Origin: an uncultured Roseateles sp.
GTDB lineage: Bacteria; Pseudomonadota; Gammaproteobacteria; Burkholderiales; Burkholderiaceae_C
Length of the DNA stretch: 64,000 nucleotides
NCBI RefSeq assembly: GCF_963422335.1
Contig: NZ_OY729424.1
Location: 5,766,001 to 5,830,000 of the forward strand
Direction of reading: 5' to 3'
Positions 1 to 9,748 of the stretch are shown here, piece after piece. The notes beneath the pieces are model-generated. The model was not told the origin of the DNA and searched no databases. It saw only the letters and a program-made list of their open reading frames with translations. Every line of letters starts with the position of its first letter. Within the stretch, counting starts at the first letter, position 1. The translations under genes and the position numbers were made by a program.

Positions 1-799
1 CAAGCAGTTCCGTGACCTCGGCGATGTGATCTATATCGGCGCGGTGGCCGAGCTGAAGCGCATCCATCCCCGCGCCTTCGACGGCCGCCACGGCCTGTGG
101 ATAGGCGCCGGCGCGACCCTGGAAGACGCCTGGAGCCGGCTCGCCGATCACATTCCTGCGCTGCGCGAGCTGTGGCTGCGCTTTGCCTCGCCGCCGGTGC
201 GCCATGCCGGCACCCTGGGCGGCAATATCGCCAACGGCTCGCCGATAGGCGACGGCGCACCGGCGCTGATCGCGCTGGGCACCGACATCGTCCTGCGCAA
301 GGGCACCACGCAGCGCCGCATGCCGCTGCAGGACTTCTATCTGGACTATATGAAGAACCAGCTGCAGCCCGGCGAATGGGTCGAGGCCCTGCACCTGCCG
401 CTGCCGGATGCCCACACGCGGCTGCGCGGCTACAAGATCTCCAAGCGCTACGACAGCGACATCTCGGCCGTCTGCGCCGTGCTGGCGGTAACCCTGGACC
501 ATGGCAGGGTCATCGCCGTGCGCTTCGCCTTCGGCGGCATGGCGGCCATCGTCAAGCGCGCCGCCCTGGCCGAGGCCGCGGCGCTGGGCCAGCCCTGGAC
601 CGAGGCCACGGCGGAAGCGGCGGTCACCGCGCTGGCCCAGGACTTCACGCCGATGAGCGATCTGCGCGCCAGCGCGAACTACCGGCTGCGCGTGGCGCAG
701 AATCTGCTGAGGCGCTTCTGGCTCGAAACCCGTGAAGACCAGCCACTGGCCAGCGAGCAGGTCAATGTCTGGGCCACTCAGGTGGGGGTGCAGTCATGA
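1..799 (+). CDS. xdhA: Xanthine dehydrogenase small subunit, C-terminal part (partial at window edge)
   Basis: The window opens inside this gene; the frame reads from base 2 and about 265 residues are visible. They form the FAD-binding domain, with the flavin-contacting stretch GGNIANGSPIGD near base 220-255, followed by the CO-dehydrogenase-flavoprotein C-terminal domain (YKISKRYDSDIS near base 430). The N-terminal 2Fe-2S domains lie outside. In the XdhAB complex this subunit carries electrons from the molybdenum centre of XdhB to FAD/NAD during hypoxanthine and xanthine oxidation to urate. The stop overlaps the xdhB start (ATGA), so the two are translationally coupled. Its promoter is out of view. 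Confidence 0.95.
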   Translation, partial: KQFRDLGDVIYIGAVAELKRIHPRAFDGRHGLWIGAGATLEDAWSRLADHIPALRELWLRFASPPVRHAGTLGGNIANGSPIGDGAPALIALGTDIVLRKGTTQRRMPLQDFYLDYMKNQLQPGEWVEALHLPLPDAHTRLRGYKISKRYDSDISAVCAVLAVTLDHGRVIAVRFAFGGMAAIVKRAALAEAAALGQPWTEATAEAAVTALAQDFTPMSDLRASANYRLRVAQNLLRRFWLETREDQPLASEQVNVWATQVGVQS

Positions 800-3099
800 A
801 CAAGATGGTGGACAACACACTGCTGGCGGCAGCCACCCTGCCCCAGGTCGGCATCAACCGCCCGCATGAATCGGCGCATCTGCACGTCAGCGGCGAGGCC
901 ACCTACACCGACGACATCGCCGAGCTGCAGGGCACACTGCACGCCGCGCTGGGCCTGTCCCCCATCGCCCATGGCCGGCTGCTGGGCATAGACATTGAGG
1001 GCCTGCGCGCCCTGCCCGGCATCGTCGCCGTGCTGACCGCCGCCGACATCCCCGGCTCCAACCACTGCGGCCCGCTGATCGCCGATGAAACGATATTGGC
1101 CGAAGGCGAGGTCCACTATCTGGGCCAACCGGTGTTTGCCGTGATCTCGGCCGACCGCGAGCTGGCCCGCCGCGCTGCGGCCCGCGCCAGGGACTTTCTC
1201 AAGCTGGAGCCCCTGCCGGCCCTGCTGACCGCCGCCGAGGCCCATGCGGCCAAGCGCTATGTCGTGCCGCCGATGCACCTGCAGCGCGGCGACGCGCAGG
1301 CCGCACTCGCAACTGCGCCCCACCGCCTGCAAGGCAGCTTCACCGTCGGCGGTCAGGAGCAGTTCTATCTGGAGGGCCAGATCTCGTACGCGCTGCCGCT
1401 GGAGGATGCCGGCATCAAGGTCTTCTGCTCGACCCAGCACCCCAGCGAGATGCAGCATCTGGTGGCCCACGCGCTGAGCCTGCACAGCAACCAGGTGCAG
1501 GTCGAGTGCCGGCGCATGGGGGGCGGCTTTGGCGGCAAGGAGTCGCAATCGGCCGTGTTCGCCTGCGTGGCGGCGGTGGCCGCGCGCCAGCTGAAGCGCC
1601 CGGTCAAGCTGCGGCTGGACCGCGACGACGACTTCCTGATCACCGGCCGGCGCCACGGTTTCGACTATGCCTACGAGGTCGGCTTCGACGATCAAGGCCG
1701 GCTGCTGGCCACCGAGGTCGAGATGGTTTCCAACGCCGGCTGGTCGGCCGATCTGTCGGCGCCGGTGATGACGCGGGCGCTATGCCATTTCGACAATGCC
1801 TACTGGCTGCCCGATGTGTCGGTGCGTGGCTTCTGCGCCCGCACCAACACCCAGAGCAACACCGCCTTCCGCGGCTTCGGTGGGCCGCAGGGCGCGCTGG
1901 CGGTGGAGATGATGCTGGACAGCATCGCCCGCCAGCTGGGCCTGGACCCGCTGGCCGTGCGCCGAGTCAATTTCTACGAGCCGGATGCGGCCCTGGGCCG
2001 CAACACCGCGCCCTATGGCCAGGTCGTGCAAGACAACATCCTCCAGCCGCTGGTCGATCAGCTGGCCACCAGCAGCGGCTACAGCGCCAGGCGCGACGAG
2101 ATCGCCGCCTTCAACGCCAGCAGCGCTGTGCTGAAGAAGGGCCTGGCGCTGACGCCGCTGAAGTTCGGCATCTCGTTCAATGTGGTGCACCTGAACCAGG
2201 CCGGCGCGCTGGTGCATGTCTATACCGACGGCTCGGTGCTGGTCAATCACGGTGGCACCGAGATGGGCCAGGGCCTGAACACCAAGGTCGCCCAGGTCGT
2301 CGCCCATGAGCTGGGTGTCGATCTGGCCCGCGTGCGCTGCACCGCCACCGACACGCACAAGGTCGCCAACACCTCGGCCACCGCCGCCTCCACCGGCAGC
2401 GACCTGAACGGCAAGGCCGCGCAGGACGCCGCCCGCAAGATTCGCGCGCGGCTGGACGCGTTTGCCTCCACCCTGCCCGATGGCGCGACGCTGAGCTTCG
2501 ACGAGCTGGTGGCCAAGGCCTATCTGGCCCGCATCCAGCTGTGGAGCGACGGCTTCTATGCCACGCCCGGCCTCAGCTGGGACCGCGCCAAGCTGCAGGG
2601 CAATCCGTTCTACTACTTCGCCTACGGCGCCGCCGTCAGCGAGGTGGTGGTGGACACCCTCACCGGCGAATGGAAGCCGCTGCGCGTCGATGTGCTGCAC
2701 GACGCCGGCCGCTCGCTGAACCCGGCCATCGACATCGGCCAGGTCGAGGGGGGATTCATCCAGGGCATGGGCTGGCTGACGATGGAGGAGCTGGTCTGGC
2801 ATGCCAAGACCGGCCTGCTGCTGACCCACGCGCCCAGCACCTACAAGATACCGACCGCCAACGACTGCCCGGCCATCTTCAACGTGGCCCTGTTCGACGG
2901 CCCGAATGTGCAGGACAGCATCCACCGCTCCAAGGCGGTCGGCGAGCCGCCGCTGCTGCTGCCCTTCTCGGTGCTGCTGGCGATACGCGATGCAGTCTCG
3001 GCCGTGGGCGGGCACCGGGCGGACCCGCCGCTGCGCGCCCCGGCCACCAGCGAGGCCATACTCGACGCCATAGACGCAGTGCGAGCGAACGCCAAATAA
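796..3099 (+). CDS. xdhB: Xanthine dehydrogenase, molybdopterin-binding large subunit
   Basis: The protein has 767 residues, the normal length for a bacterial XdhB. It holds the molybdopterin cofactor and oxidises hypoxanthine/xanthine to urate. Visible hallmarks are RMGGGFGGKES near residues 240-250, the substrate-arginine loop FRGFGGPQG near 358 and the GEPP motif near 716 whose Glu is the family's catalytic base. The start ATG overlaps the xdhA stop by four bases. The maturation factor xdhC is not next door but about 21 kb away at 23804-24607 on the other strand, inside the same purine region. No strong terminator is visible after the stop. Confidence 0.97.
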   Translation: MNKMVDNTLLAAATLPQVGINRPHESAHLHVSGEATYTDDIAELQGTLHAALGLSPIAHGRLLGIDIEGLRALPGIVAVLTAADIPGSNHCGPLIADETILAEGEVHYLGQPVFAVISADRELARRAAARARDFLKLEPLPALLTAAEAHAAKRYVVPPMHLQRGDAQAALATAPHRLQGSFTVGGQEQFYLEGQISYALPLEDAGIKVFCSTQHPSEMQHLVAHALSLHSNQVQVECRRMGGGFGGKESQSAVFACVAAVAARQLKRPVKLRLDRDDDFLITGRRHGFDYAYEVGFDDQGRLLATEVEMVSNAGWSADLSAPVMTRALCHFDNAYWLPDVSVRGFCARTNTQSNTAFRGFGGPQGALAVEMMLDSIARQLGLDPLAVRRVNFYEPDAALGRNTAPYGQVVQDNILQPLVDQLATSSGYSARRDEIAAFNASSAVLKKGLALTPLKFGISFNVVHLNQAGALVHVYTDGSVLVNHGGTEMGQGLNTKVAQVVAHELGVDLARVRCTATDTHKVANTSATAASTGSDLNGKAAQDAARKIRARLDAFASTLPDGATLSFDELVAKAYLARIQLWSDGFYATPGLSWDRAKLQGNPFYYFAYGAAVSEVVVDTLTGEWKPLRVDVLHDAGRSLNPAIDIGQVEGGFIQGMGWLTMEELVWHAKTGLLLTHAPSTYKIPTANDCPAIFNVALFDGPNVQDSIHRSKAVGEPPLLLPFSVLLAIRDAVSAVGGHRADPPLRAPATSEAILDAIDAVRANAK

Positions 3100-3180
3100 G
3101 ACCGCAAATCCGGGTTTGTTCGCGCCATACTGGACCCTCTGGCATCGTAGCCTGATGGGTACAAACTCTAGGAGTGTCTG

Positions 3181-4119
3181 ATGCAAGCACAGACCGGATC
3201 TTCTCCAGCGGCTGGAGACGGCGAAGACGCGATCCCCACCCGCATGCACGCGCTGCTGGAGCGGGCGCCGATGTCGATCGCCTTCACCCGCGATCAGCAT
3301 TTCCAGGTCGTCAGCGAGCATCTGAACCACTTGTTCGGCCATGGTGACCACACCGACCTGAGCGGCCAGCCGACGCGCGCCGTCCATGTCTCCGACGGCG
3401 CCCACAGCGCGCTGATGGAGCGGCTGCAGGCCTCGTTCGCGGCCGGCCGGCCGGTAGACGAGGAAATCGAATATGTGCGCGCCGATGGCGGCCGCTTCTG
3501 GGGCCGCTTGCAAGCCACGCCGGTGCGCTGGGACGCCCCCGCCGGCGAGGCGATGTGGATCATCGAGGATGTCACCGCCGCCCGCCAGCTGCGCATGCAG
3601 CCGACCTGGATAGGCAAGCACGACCCGCTGACCGAGCTGGCCAACCGCGCCGAATTCGAGCGCCGCCTGGCCGAGCATGTGGGCAGCCGCCGCCACGAGC
3701 CGGTGTCGGTGCTGTGGCTGGATGTGGATAGATTCCGCGAGGTCGTCAATGCCACCGGTGCCGAGGTGGCCGAGCATTTTCTGTACCACCTGAGCCAGAT
3801 GCTGATCACCAAGGTGCGCGCCTCCGACATCGTCGCGCGCCTGGAAGACGACCGCTTCGCCATCCTGCTGCCCGACTGTGACCAGCACTATGCGCAAATC
3901 ATCGCCGAGAAGATGCGCGCCTCGGTGGCGGGCTTCCGGCTGCGCTGGGGCCTGCACCGCACCCGCGTCAAGGCCTGCCTGGGCGTCGTGCAGCTGCACC
4001 CCTCGCTGGAGAATGTCGATGCCGTGATGGGCGCCGCAGCCCAGGCCTGCGCCGAGGCCAAGGCGGCCGGCGGCGACACCGTGCGGGTGTTTGTTTCTAC
4101 CGCTGTTATGGAAGTCTAG
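3181..4119 (+). CDS. PAS-like plus degenerate GGDEF domain protein
   Basis: This is a 312-residue soluble protein with no membrane segment. Residues about 20-135 look like a PAS sensor fold (LLERAPMSIAF, then VRADGGRFWGRL and IIEDVTA). Residues about 145-310 are a diguanylate-cyclase fold opening with DPLTELANRAEFE and the LDVDRFREV metal-site strand. The signature loop, normally RxGGDEF, reads RLEDDRF, so both glycines and the catalytic Glu are replaced. Catalysis is therefore unlikely, and a role as c-di-GMP/GTP sensor or partner-binding protein is inferred. AGGAG lies seven bases before the ATG. It converges on the histidine kinase gene at 4127 with only 7 bases between. Confidence 0.8.
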   Translation: MQAQTGSSPAAGDGEDAIPTRMHALLERAPMSIAFTRDQHFQVVSEHLNHLFGHGDHTDLSGQPTRAVHVSDGAHSALMERLQASFAAGRPVDEEIEYVRADGGRFWGRLQATPVRWDAPAGEAMWIIEDVTAARQLRMQPTWIGKHDPLTELANRAEFERRLAEHVGSRRHEPVSVLWLDVDRFREVVNATGAEVAEHFLYHLSQMLITKVRASDIVARLEDDRFAILLPDCDQHYAQIIAEKMRASVAGFRLRWGLHRTRVKACLGVVQLHPSLENVDAVMGAAAQACAEAKAAGGDTVRVFVSTAVMEV

Positions 4120-4126
4120 GGCTTGC

Positions 4127-5713
<1,587 letters not shown>

Positions 5714-5873
5714 GCTCAATTCCTGTCGCAGACCTTGGTCTGCCGATCTGAGATTGCGCGCACTGCTGCTGATTTCATCGCCACCCGGTCCGTTGCTGCG
5801 GCGATTATCCACCGTATTACCCGCAGCGGCGACGCTCAAATCGCCGGTATCCGCCCCCGCCGGAGGCACTGCT

Positions 5874-7139
5874 TCACGCTGTTGGGCGCAGCGTCTGATG
5901 GCCGGCGGCGGCTTTGTAACGCTGCACGAAGGCGGCCACCTCGGCGGGGTCGATCACATCCTCCAGCCGCGTAAAGCCTGCGGGAGCCCGCTCTTCGACC
6001 ATGTCCAGGATTGCATCCAGCCCCTCCTGGCGGTTCATCTCGACGATCCTGGCCGTCATCGGCCGGCGCTGGGTTTCGTAGGCCGCCAGTGCCTCCTCGG
6101 GCGGGTGCTCGGCCAGGCAGTCAGCGATGCATTGTGCGTCGATGATGGCCTGGGTGGCGCCGTTGGAGCCTATCGGGTACATCGGATGCGCCGCATCACC
6201 CAGCAGGGTGATGCGACCAAAGCTCCAGCGCGGCAGCGGGTCGCGGTCGACCATCGGCCACTCCAGCAGCTGGGTGGCCCCGGCAATCAGGCCCGGCACA
6301 TCGAGCCAGTCGAAATGCCAGCTGCCGAAGGTGGGCAGCAGATCGTCCAGCGAGCCGGGCTTGCTCCAGTCCTCGCGGCTGGGCGCCTGCAGACCGCCGC
6401 CGATGCCATCCTCGCGCAGCCGGCGGTCGCAGATCCAGTTGATCAGCTGCAGGCCGTCGGCGCGAGGCGGCGCGATCGGATAGACCACGAACTTGGCGCG
6501 CCGGTGGCCCGCCTGCACCATGGTGCGGCCGTCGAGAAAGGGCCGGGCCCAGCTGGTGCCACGCCACATCATCATGCCGTTCCAGCGCGGCGGGCCTTCG
6601 TCGGGATAGAACTGGCGGCGCACCGCCGAATGGATGCCGTCGGCGGCGATCAGCAGATCGCACTCGCGCTGCAAGACCTGGCCCCGCGGCGCATCGGCGA
6701 GCTGTATCTGCACGGTGACGCGTTCAGCCACCTGCACCGCGCCCACCACGCGCTGGCCGCTCAGCACCTGCGCCGTACCCAGGCGTTGCTGCGCGGTCGC
6801 CCACAGCAGCTGCTGCAATTCGCCACGGTGGATGCTGTACTGTGGATGGCTGTAGCCACCGACCAGACCCCGCGCGTCGCTGTAGATGCTCTGGCCATGG
6901 CGGTTGGCGAAGACCAGGGCCGCCGTGGGCACGGCGATGCGGGCAAGGTCCTCGCCCAGGCCCAACCCGGTCAGCACGGCCACCGCATGGGGCAGCAGGT
7001 TGATGCCCACACCCAGCGGCTTGAGCTCGGCCGCGGCCTCGCAGACGGTGACGCGGTGGCCGGCACGGGCCAGGGTCAGCGCCGTCGTCAGGCCGCCGAT
7101 GCCGCCGCCGGCGATCAGGATGTCCAGTGTCTTGCTCAT
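5874..7139 (-). CDS. FAD-dependent monooxygenase (PhzS-like flavin oxidoreductase)
   Basis: From the ATG at 7139 (GGAAA upstream) the protein has 421 residues; a longer frame to 7199 would cross the presumed operator. It is a class A flavoprotein monooxygenase with the N-terminal dinucleotide fold IAGGGIGG, a mid DG motif (LLIAADGIHSAVRR) and the FAD ribityl motif LLGDAAHPMYPIGSNGA. The MMMWRGT stretch and overall style resemble the group containing phenazine-modifying PhzS and other aromatic-ring hydroxylases. The substrate is not evident. It is divergent from a MarR regulator. Because it lies in a purine region a urate-hydroxylase (HpxO-like) role was considered, but PuuD already supplies that step. 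Confidence 0.85.
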   Translation of the reverse strand: MSKTLDILIAGGGIGGLTTALTLARAGHRVTVCEAAAELKPLGVGINLLPHAVAVLTGLGLGEDLARIAVPTAALVFANRHGQSIYSDARGLVGGYSHPQYSIHRGELQQLLWATAQQRLGTAQVLSGQRVVGAVQVAERVTVQIQLADAPRGQVLQRECDLLIAADGIHSAVRRQFYPDEGPPRWNGMMMWRGTSWARPFLDGRTMVQAGHRRAKFVVYPIAPPRADGLQLINWICDRRLREDGIGGGLQAPSREDWSKPGSLDDLLPTFGSWHFDWLDVPGLIAGATQLLEWPMVDRDPLPRWSFGRITLLGDAAHPMYPIGSNGATQAIIDAQCIADCLAEHPPEEALAAYETQRRPMTARIVEMNRQEGLDAILDMVEERAPAGFTRLEDVIDPAEVAAFVQRYKAAAGHQTLRPTA

Positions 7140-7185
7140 GGCTTTTCCGCTGCTTGCTTGATCCAGGTTAAGGGTAAGCGAGATA

Positions 7186-7200
7186 GTTGCGCTATGCAAC
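7186..7200. promoter_or_regulatory. Inverted repeat, candidate MarR operator
   Basis: GTTGC-GCTAT-GCAAC is a perfect 5-5-5 inverted repeat in the 79-base gap between the divergent monooxygenase and MarR genes. Position and symmetry suit autoregulation by the adjacent MarR protein and control of the monooxygenase. This is inferred only from position. Confidence 0.45.
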
Positions 7201-7218
7201 AGTATTTATGCTGTGTGC

Positions 7219-7728
7219 ATGACTCACCCTCCTGCCCCCGATGCACCCGAGGCCCCGCTGCTGCCGGTCGACGGCCTGGCCTATGGCGTGCTGGACGATT
7301 TGCTCGGCTACGCGCTGCGCCGTGCCCAGAACGCGCTCTACCTGGACTTCTTCCGCGCCACCGAGGCCTTCGACGTCAGTCCGCAGCGCTTTGCGGCCCT
7401 GGTGCTGGTGACCGAGAACCCCGGCCTGCGCCAGGGCCAGCTGGCTCAGGCCATGGGTCTGCATCGCAGCGGTGCGCTGCGCCTGATCAACTGGCTGGCC
7501 GAACGCGGCTGGGTCGAGCGGCGCGACGAGCCCGCCGACGCACGCAGCTGGGGCCTGCACCTCACCGCCACCGGCCAGACACAGGTCAAAGCGCTGACGG
7601 CCGCGGTGTGCGCCCACGACGAGGCGCTGAGCCAGGCCCTGGGCAAGCAGGCCACGGGCCTGAAGCAGGCGCTGGAGCAACTGGCCCTGCTGGCCAATAC
7701 CTCGGCAGCCACCACCGCAGACAAGTAG
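7219..7728 (+). CDS. MarR family transcriptional regulator
   Basis: The ATG at 7219 gives 169 residues; a GTG six bases earlier is possible. The winged-helix core runs from about residue 40 to 130, with the recognition region (GQLAQAMGLHRSGALRLINWL) followed by the wing ERRDEPADARSWGLHLTATG, typical of MarR. These proteins bind palindromes as dimers and usually release DNA on binding small aromatic ligands. The divergent flavin monooxygenase and the downstream TctC gene suggest sensing of the monooxygenase substrate; the ligand is unknown. Confidence 0.88.
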   Translation: MTHPPAPDAPEAPLLPVDGLAYGVLDDLLGYALRRAQNALYLDFFRATEAFDVSPQRFAALVLVTENPGLRQGQLAQAMGLHRSGALRLINWLAERGWVERRDEPADARSWGLHLTATGQTQVKALTAAVCAHDEALSQALGKQATGLKQALEQLALLANTSAATTADK

Positions 7729-7767
7729 CCCGTTCGATCCCACAACAAGCCCCACGGAGACAAACCC

Positions 7768-8748
7768 ATGAGCCTGCAACGCCGCCACTTCAATACCGCT
7801 CTTGCCGCACTGCTGGGCGGCGCCACCGGCCTGGCCCGCGCGCAGACCGGCAATCTGCCGCGCATCCTGGTCGGGTTCCCGGCCGGCGGTTCGATCGACA
7901 CCACGGCGCGGCGCCTGGCCGATGCCTGGCGCGGGCGCATGGCCGAGTCGGTGCTGGTGGAGCAGAAGGTCGGTGCCGGCGGCCGGCTGGCCGTGGCCGC
8001 GCTGAAGGACAGCCCGCCCGATGGCCTGACGATGCTGCTGAGCCCCTCGTCGATGTTCACCATCTACCCTCACGTCTACCGCAAGCTGCAGTACAACGCC
8101 GCGGCCGATGCCATACCGGTCACCGCCGTGGCACTGTCCACCTGCGGCTTCGGCGTCGGCCCCAAGGTGCCGGACAGCGTCAAGACCCTGCAGCAGTTCG
8201 CCGCCTGGGCCAAGGCCAATGTGAAGGACAGCGCCTATGCCTCGCCGGCCGCCGGCGCCATGCCCCACTTCCTGGGCAACCAGTTCGAGCGGGCCGCCGG
8301 CATCAGCATGACCCATGTGCCCTACCGCGGCGCCGCGCCCGGCATGCAGGATTTGATGGGTGGCCAGATCGCGGCCGGCTGCTTCTCGCTGAGCGACTTC
8401 CTGCCGCATCTGCCGTCGGGGCGGGTGCGCCTGCTGGGCGTGACCGACACCAAGCGCTCGCGCTTTGTGCCCGAGGTGCCGACCTTCGAGGAGCAGGGCT
8501 TCAAATCCATCGTCGGCGTCGAGAGCTACGGCCTCTACCTGCCGGCCCGCACCGGTGCCGCCACGGTGGACAGGCTCTACGATCTGGCCCGGGTGGCGCT
8601 GCGCGAGAAGGCCGTGACCGAAGGCCTGGCCAAGCTGGGCTTCGAGGCGGTGGGCAATTCGCCGGCCGTGTTTGCCCGCGAGCTGCAGCTGGAGCGCGAG
8701 GGCTGGGTGCCCATCGTCAAGGCCTCGGGCTTCTCGTCCGACGATTGA
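7768..8748 (+). CDS. Bug/TctC-family periplasmic substrate-binding protein
   Basis: The product has 326 residues. An N-terminal export signal (RRHFNTALAALLGGATGLARA) is followed by the family hallmarks ILVGFPAGGSID, VEQKVGAGG and THVPYRGAAPG. These tripartite tricarboxylate transporter (TTT) receptors bind small carboxylated molecules in the periplasm. They are highly amplified in Burkholderiales and often orphan; no TctA/TctB membrane genes are visible here. Lying 39 bases after the marR stop, it is probably co-transcribed with it and may bring in or sense the monooxygenase substrate. The ligand cannot be predicted. Confidence 0.9.
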   Translation: MSLQRRHFNTALAALLGGATGLARAQTGNLPRILVGFPAGGSIDTTARRLADAWRGRMAESVLVEQKVGAGGRLAVAALKDSPPDGLTMLLSPSSMFTIYPHVYRKLQYNAAADAIPVTAVALSTCGFGVGPKVPDSVKTLQQFAAWAKANVKDSAYASPAAGAMPHFLGNQFERAAGISMTHVPYRGAAPGMQDLMGGQIAAGCFSLSDFLPHLPSGRVRLLGVTDTKRSRFVPEVPTFEEQGFKSIVGVESYGLYLPARTGAATVDRLYDLARVALREKAVTEGLAKLGFEAVGNSPAVFARELQLEREGWVPIVKASGFSSDD

Positions 8749-8764
8749 ATCGTGTCAGCTGGAT

Positions 8765-8802
8765 GGCTTGTATCGCCCTCCGGCCTTCGCCAGGTACAAG
8801 CC
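8765..8802. terminator. Stem-loop between convergent genes
   Basis: GGCTTGTA and TACAAGCC form perfect 8-bp arms 22 bases apart in the 77-base gap between the convergent TctC and HDOD genes. No T-tract follows, so this is only a possible bidirectional 3' end. Confidence 0.3.
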
Positions 8803-8825
8803 CCTTCCGGGCCTTGTGTCCGGGC

Positions 8826-9653
8826 TCAGTGCAGCAGGCTGTCCATGCCGACCACCGGGTCGCCGGCGGCGGACAGCTTGGCCTCCAGCCAGTCCAGATC
8901 GAGGTGCAGGTGCTGCAGCAGATCGGGTACGGCGTGTTGCAGCGCCTTGCGCGGTGACTGGCCCGCGTCGAGCGCATCGGCCAGTATCTCGGCCATGCGC
9001 AGCACGCCGGCCAGCAACGAGAAGGGCCTCACGTCCATGGGCTCGCTGGCATCCTTGAAGGCCTCGACCAGGGAGGCGGGGAAGTGCCACAGCGCCGCCA
9101 GTTCGGCCGTCACATCGGCATGGGTGCAACCGAAGCGGTGCAGCTCCAGCGAGGGCCGGCTGCCGGGCTCCTGGGCATGGGCCTCGACATCGGCCACCTG
9201 GGCCGGGTCATCCTGGGCCATCAGCAACTGGCCGGTGCGCAGCATCAGGCCGGCCAGATAAGCCGATTCGCCATCAAGCTGCAGCCAGCGTGCCAGCATG
9301 TGGGCGTAGCCGGCGGTGGCCAGGCTGTGGTGCCAGAAGCGCTTGCGGTCCAGCCCCGCCACCTGCGGGAAGGCGCCCGACATGCAGGCCGCCATCGAGA
9401 TATTGCGCAGCGTCTGCAACCCCAGCGCCGCAGCGGCGTCGCTGAGCTTGTCGACCTGGTGCGAAGGGCTGTAGTGGGTGGAGTTGGCCAGCCTGAGCAC
9501 CTTGGCTGAAAGGCTGGCGTCCTGGGCGATCAGCCGGGACAGGTCGGCCAGGCTGAGGCGCTCGTCGTCCAGGCTCTTCAGCAGCGCGCTGGCCACCTCG
9601 GGCATGGTCGGCAAGGCGTTCTGGTTGTGGATGAACCGCGTGGCTGCTGACAT
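8826..9653 (-). CDS. HDOD domain signalling protein
   Basis: The start at 9653 is preceded by GGAAAGGGG and gives 275 residues. The HDOD fold (a catalytically dead relative of HD phosphohydrolases) begins at LPTMPEVASALLKSLDD and includes DASLSAKVLRLANS, the usual family core. HDOD proteins act in c-di-GMP-linked and stress signalling, apparently as scaffolds. No second domain is present. The gene is alone between a convergent TctC gene and the glycerate kinase stop, so its pathway is not indicated. Confidence 0.85.
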   Translation of the reverse strand: MSAATRFIHNQNALPTMPEVASALLKSLDDERLSLADLSRLIAQDASLSAKVLRLANSTHYSPSHQVDKLSDAAAALGLQTLRNISMAACMSGAFPQVAGLDRKRFWHHSLATAGYAHMLARWLQLDGESAYLAGLMLRTGQLLMAQDDPAQVADVEAHAQEPGSRPSLELHRFGCTHADVTAELAALWHFPASLVEAFKDASEPMDVRPFSLLAGVLRMAEILADALDAGQSPRKALQHAVPDLLQHLHLDLDWLEAKLSAAGDPVVGMDSLLH

Positions 9654-9748
9654 GGGGAGCCCCTTTCCACTCGGCGCCCCGGGGACCGGCGCGCCCATGT
9701 CGGCTACCTTAGCAAAAGCCGGCGCGGTGCGCAGCACATTTACACGGG

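Noticed and set aside
1780..3999. Open frame of about 739 codons antisense to xdhB and the GGDEF gene
   Set aside because: It spans two real genes on the other strand and has shadow-frame composition.
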